The notes under the pieces are model-generated. The model did no database searches, was not told the DNA's origin, and saw only the letters and a list, made by a program, of their open reading frames with translations. A program made the translations under genes and the position numbers. Positions 61,659 to 64,000 of a stretch of 64,000 bases of DNA are shown here, piece after piece. The DNA is from Brevibacterium sp. S22 (GTDB lineage: Bacteria; Actinomycetota; Actinomycetes; Actinomycetales; Brevibacteriaceae): the NCBI RefSeq assembly GCF_004745485.1, contig NZ_RHFG01000006.1:108251-172250 (forward strand), given 5' to 3'. Positions within the stretch are counted from its first letter, which is position 1. Every line of letters begins with the position of its first letter.

Positions 61659-63590
61659 TCAGTTGACGGCGGTGAAGAATTCGTCAGCCACCGGGACGGC
61701 CGCCTCGGCGCCGAATCCGCCGTCCTCGACGAGCACGGCCACAGCCAGATCACCCTGAAATCCGGCAAACCATGAGTGGGTGCGCGGCGGGGTGTCGCTG
61801 CCGTATTCCGCCGTTCCGGTCTTGCCGTGGACGGGATCACCGGGAACGCCCTTGATGTCGGTGGCGGTGCCCGCGGTGACAGTCTTGCGCATCATGTCCG
61901 CGATCTGCTTCGCCGCGTCCGCGTCGAGGGAGGCAGCATCACCGGCGGCCCCATCGTCGTCGGCATTCGCATCGTCGAGGGCTTCGCCGAGGATGAGCTG
62001 CGGGCTGATCGTCTCCCCCGCCTCCACCGAGGCGGCCATCGTCGCCACGGCCAGCGGGCTCGACTGCACCTTGCCCTGGCCGATCATCTGTGCGGCATGC
62101 GTGACCTCGTCGTCGGCGACCGGCACCGAGGCCATCTTCGCCCCGAATCCGGAGGCATCGCTGAGCATTCCGAGTTGGGCGGCGGCGTCGGCCACTTCGT
62201 CGCCGGCGACCGTGTCCCCGGAGGAGACGAACGCGGTATTGCACGAATGGGCGAAATCTTCGGCGAAGCTCACGGACCCGAGCACTTCGTCTTCGGCATT
62301 CTTGAACTTCTTTCCGCCGATGCTCACGGTCTTCGGGCAGTCGATGTCGTCGCCGGGCTTCACACCGCCGTCGAGAAGCGCCAAACCGGAGGCGATCTTG
62401 AATACCGAGCCGGGAGCGTATTGGCCGCTCAGTGCCCGATCCCAGGCGGCACCTTCCGGGTCATGGTTGGCCACGGCGAGCACCTGTCCATCGCTGGGGC
62501 GGATCGCGACCACGGCTGCCGGCTTCTTCGCGGTCGCCGCTGCCTCGTCCGCGGCGGTCTGAATATCGACGTCGAGGGTGGTTTCGAGGTCCTCACCGGC
62601 CTTCTGCTCGAAGGCGTGCAGGCTCGTGAGCTTCGTCTTTCCGCCTTTGTCATCGGCTGCGTCCCCTTTGCCGAAGACTTCGACGCTGCCCGGACCGCTG
62701 AGGCGCGCATCGAAGGTCTTCTGCAGACCGGTGCGGCCGACGATGTCACCGGCGATGATCGCGCCGTCGGACTCCTTGATGTCTTCGGCGCTGGCGGGCC
62801 CGACCGAACCGAGGGTGGCCTGCGCGAATCCGCGGGACCGGGTCAGGTTCTGGGTGCCCTCGGAGAAGAGGACGCCCGGCAGATCGTGGATCGCGTCTTT
62901 GACTTGTCCGTAGTCGTCTTCGCGCAGGGTGACGACGGGGACGAGCTGGTTGCCTTCGGCATCGTCGACCGTGTCTTCGATGTCACCGGCGTCGAGGTCG
63001 AGGGAGTCGACGCCGTCGTTGAGCCCGTTGACGAGCGTGTCGATGGTGTCGGGCTCCAAACGATTCGGGTGGACACCGATATCGACGACCGTCCCCTCTT
63101 CCATGAGCACCTCGCCCTCGGCGCCGAGGATGTTCCCGCGCTTCCCGGGATTCGCGCGCAGTTCGAAGCTGCCGCCCTTGCTCAGTTTCGGGTGGATGGC
63201 CTTCTCCGTGAGATTCGCCCACCAGAACAGTCCGTTCTTCTCCAACGGCAGCTGAGAGCTGTACTGCCAGGCCTCACCGTCGGTGTTCGCCCAGGTCCAT
63301 TCGAGGCTCGCCATGGTCCGGCCGTCGGCTTCGGTGATGTCGTCGACGGAGACCGACCGCAGGTCGACTCTCTTGCCCAGCGCTTTCGTGACGCGGTCGA
63401 AGAGTCCTTGGGCGAGATCCTTCTCATGCCAGATGTCCGAGCTCAGCTGCTCTTCGGCGAGATCGTGGGCGGCAGCCTCGGCGGCGGAGGACTTGGTCAT
63501 CGGGAGCCGGGCGAGCGCGAAGACTCCGGCTCCGACGAGCAGCACGAGGACGAGCGCGATGGCCAACCAGATCCGAGACTTCTTCGACAT
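61659..63590 (-). CDS. Class B-like penicillin-binding protein (transpeptidase)
   Basis: 643 residues: short cytoplasmic tail, one membrane anchor (about 6-28), an NTF2-like MecA-N-type domain (about 35-150), a PBP dimerisation region, then a transpeptidase domain with S395xxK (APGSVFKIA), SCN (449-451) and KTGTAEYG (590-593). Cross-links peptidoglycan. ATG 63590 is chosen: GAGGA lies 7 bp upstream and MSKKSRIWL leads into the helix; longer frames cross a repeat array. Low-complexity Asp/Ala segment near 545-560. Confidence 0.9.
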   Translation of the reverse strand: MSKKSRIWLAIALVLVLLVGAGVFALARLPMTKSSAAEAAAHDLAEEQLSSDIWHEKDLAQGLFDRVTKALGKRVDLRSVSVDDITEADGRTMASLEWTWANTDGEAWQYSSQLPLEKNGLFWWANLTEKAIHPKLSKGGSFELRANPGKRGNILGAEGEVLMEEGTVVDIGVHPNRLEPDTIDTLVNGLNDGVDSLDLDAGDIEDTVDDAEGNQLVPVVTLREDDYGQVKDAIHDLPGVLFSEGTQNLTRSRGFAQATLGSVGPASAEDIKESDGAIIAGDIVGRTGLQKTFDARLSGPGSVEVFGKGDAADDKGGKTKLTSLHAFEQKAGEDLETTLDVDIQTAADEAAATAKKPAAVVAIRPSDGQVLAVANHDPEGAAWDRALSGQYAPGSVFKIASGLALLDGGVKPGDDIDCPKTVSIGGKKFKNAEDEVLGSVSFAEDFAHSCNTAFVSSGDTVAGDEVADAAAQLGMLSDASGFGAKMASVPVADDEVTHAAQMIGQGKVQSSPLAVATMAASVEAGETISPQLILGEALDDANADDDGAAGDAASLDADAAKQIADMMRKTVTAGTATDIKGVPGDPVHGKTGTAEYGSDTPPRTHSWFAGFQGDLAVAVLVEDGGFGAEAAVPVADEFFTAVN

Positions 63591-63646
63591 GCGACCATCC
63601 TCTACCGAGGTATCGTCGATGTCCATCGCGGTTCGCCGAGCTTGTC

Positions 63647-63793
63647 GTTGAGCCTCGGCTTCTGGACAGCCGGCCGCGGTTTGGTGCCGAGTTCTCCGTT
63701 GAGCCTCGGCTTCAGGACGGCCGGCCGCAGGTTGCCCAGTTCCCGGTTGAGCCTCGACTTCAGGACGTCTGGCCGCAGTTTGGTGCCGACGCG
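63647..63793. repeat. 48-51-bp tandem repeat, three copies
   Basis: Units begin GTTGAGCCTCGGCTTCAGGA at 63647, 63698 and 63746. They lie just upstream of the penicillin-binding-protein gene within the 332-bp gap 63591-63922 that also contains the IS end. Confidence 0.88.
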
Positions 63794-63837
63794 ACTGCTG
63801 ATGTGGCCGCCCGCCGTCGCGAAATGGGCCCCTCCCG

Positions 63838-63922
63838 CAATTGTCTGGTCGATCCACAGCGGTATCCGCCCGCCTTGGGTTCAAGGAGTCGTCGCAACAC
63901 CTCCAGTGAGGAGGATGTTGCC
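63838..63922 (+). mobile_element. Left end of an IS30-like element (probable terminal repeat)
   Basis: ATTGTCTGGTCGATCCACAG at about 63839-63858 equals the arms of palindromes A and B, and lies 65-85 bp upstream of the transposase start in the orientation expected of a left inverted repeat. The right end is outside the window. Confidence 0.5.
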
Positions 63923-64000
63923 ATGGTCCGTCCCGGACCCCGTTCCCTGCCAAGCACGGTCGAGGCCCAATTCTGGGACCTGATCAGGACAGGGTTAGGC
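63923..64000 (+). CDS. IS30-like transposase, N-terminal fragment
   Basis: Only 26 residues before the window ends (MVRPGPRSLPSTVEAQFWDL, then IRTGLG). The pattern of a GPR/K-L-P start followed by F-W-x-L-I/L-x-x-G-L resembles the N-terminal helix-turn-helix of actinobacterial IS30-family transposases. GAGGAGG 8 bp upstream supports the start. Call rests on a short segment. Confidence 0.6.
   Translation, partial: MVRPGPRSLPSTVEAQFWDLIRTGLG

Noticed and set aside
103..61710. CCGCCTCGGCGA as a KOPS-type polar word
   Set aside because: Both orientations occur in the window (about 24 versus 15), so no strong polarity is seen here; kept only as one option to test genome-wide.
63591..63953. N-terminal extension of the penicillin-binding protein
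   Set aside because: Translates a repeat array and an IS end; a ribosome site and anchor support the start at 63590.

Overview
This is a 64-kb chromosomal segment of a high-G+C Gram-positive actinobacterium. Gene content and style (translationally coupled GTGA/ATGA overlaps, 13E12/DUF222 HNH protein, LPXTG surface protein, DtxR-type iron box, Tat-exported DyP peroxidase) fit Micrococcales, and Brevibacterium is my best guess from protein flavour, not a proven assignment. No rRNA, tRNA or CRISPR array was seen.

Layout. 1-4.1 kb: the end of an O6-alkylguanine-DNA alkyltransferase, then a copper/heme-peroxidase group (membrane protein, PCuAC chaperone, DyP peroxidase) and a degenerate isochorismatase-fold protein. 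4.2-6.0 kb: a DUF222-HNH nuclease behind a perfect SOS-box-like palindrome. 6.2-9.5 kb: nagA and an S9 peptidase. 9.7-19.6 kb: one long coupled operon running mnhA-C-D-E-F-G (Mrp Na+/H+ antiporter), then response regulator, histidine kinase and lipoprotein. 19.7-21.5 kb: dcd and an unknown partner. 21.9-25.7 kb: LPXTG protein, a dead ABC-type ATPase and a membrane-anchored exported protein. 26.3-27.3 kb: a DUF559-type nuclease-fold gene bracketed by two 60-bp palindromes. 27.4-34.2 kb: thioredoxin-NHL protein, and hmuTUV divergent from a Fes-type esterase across a DtxR box. 34.3-42.3 kb: yggS, mmsB/LysR, 3-hydroxybutyrate dehydrogenase, an MHS transporter and a CopD-CtaG fusion. 42.5-43.6 kb: hup, rpsN, rpmG, rpmB (all cysteine-poor forms). 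44.1-48.8 kb: an anchored protein and a branched-chain-type 2-oxoacid dehydrogenase operon. 49.3-51.9 kb: a WXG-like small protein, an unknown and a serine hydrolase. 52.2-63.6 kb: purB, a lipoprotein, an MHS transporter, a hydrolase, an FAD oxidase/PLP enzyme pair, an aldehyde dehydrogenase and a penicillin-binding protein. The window ends inside an IS30-like transposase gene.

Cross-cutting signals. (1) The 12-mer CCGCCTCGGCGA and its complement recur at least 39 times (10-bp core), in several reading frames and in non-coding DNA. (2) Most longer intergenic gaps are built of short degenerate tandem repeats, each gap with its own unit. (3) The 60-bp palindromes around 26-27 kb share their ends with the sequence 85 bp upstream of the terminal transposase, suggesting a transposase-mobilised miniature element.
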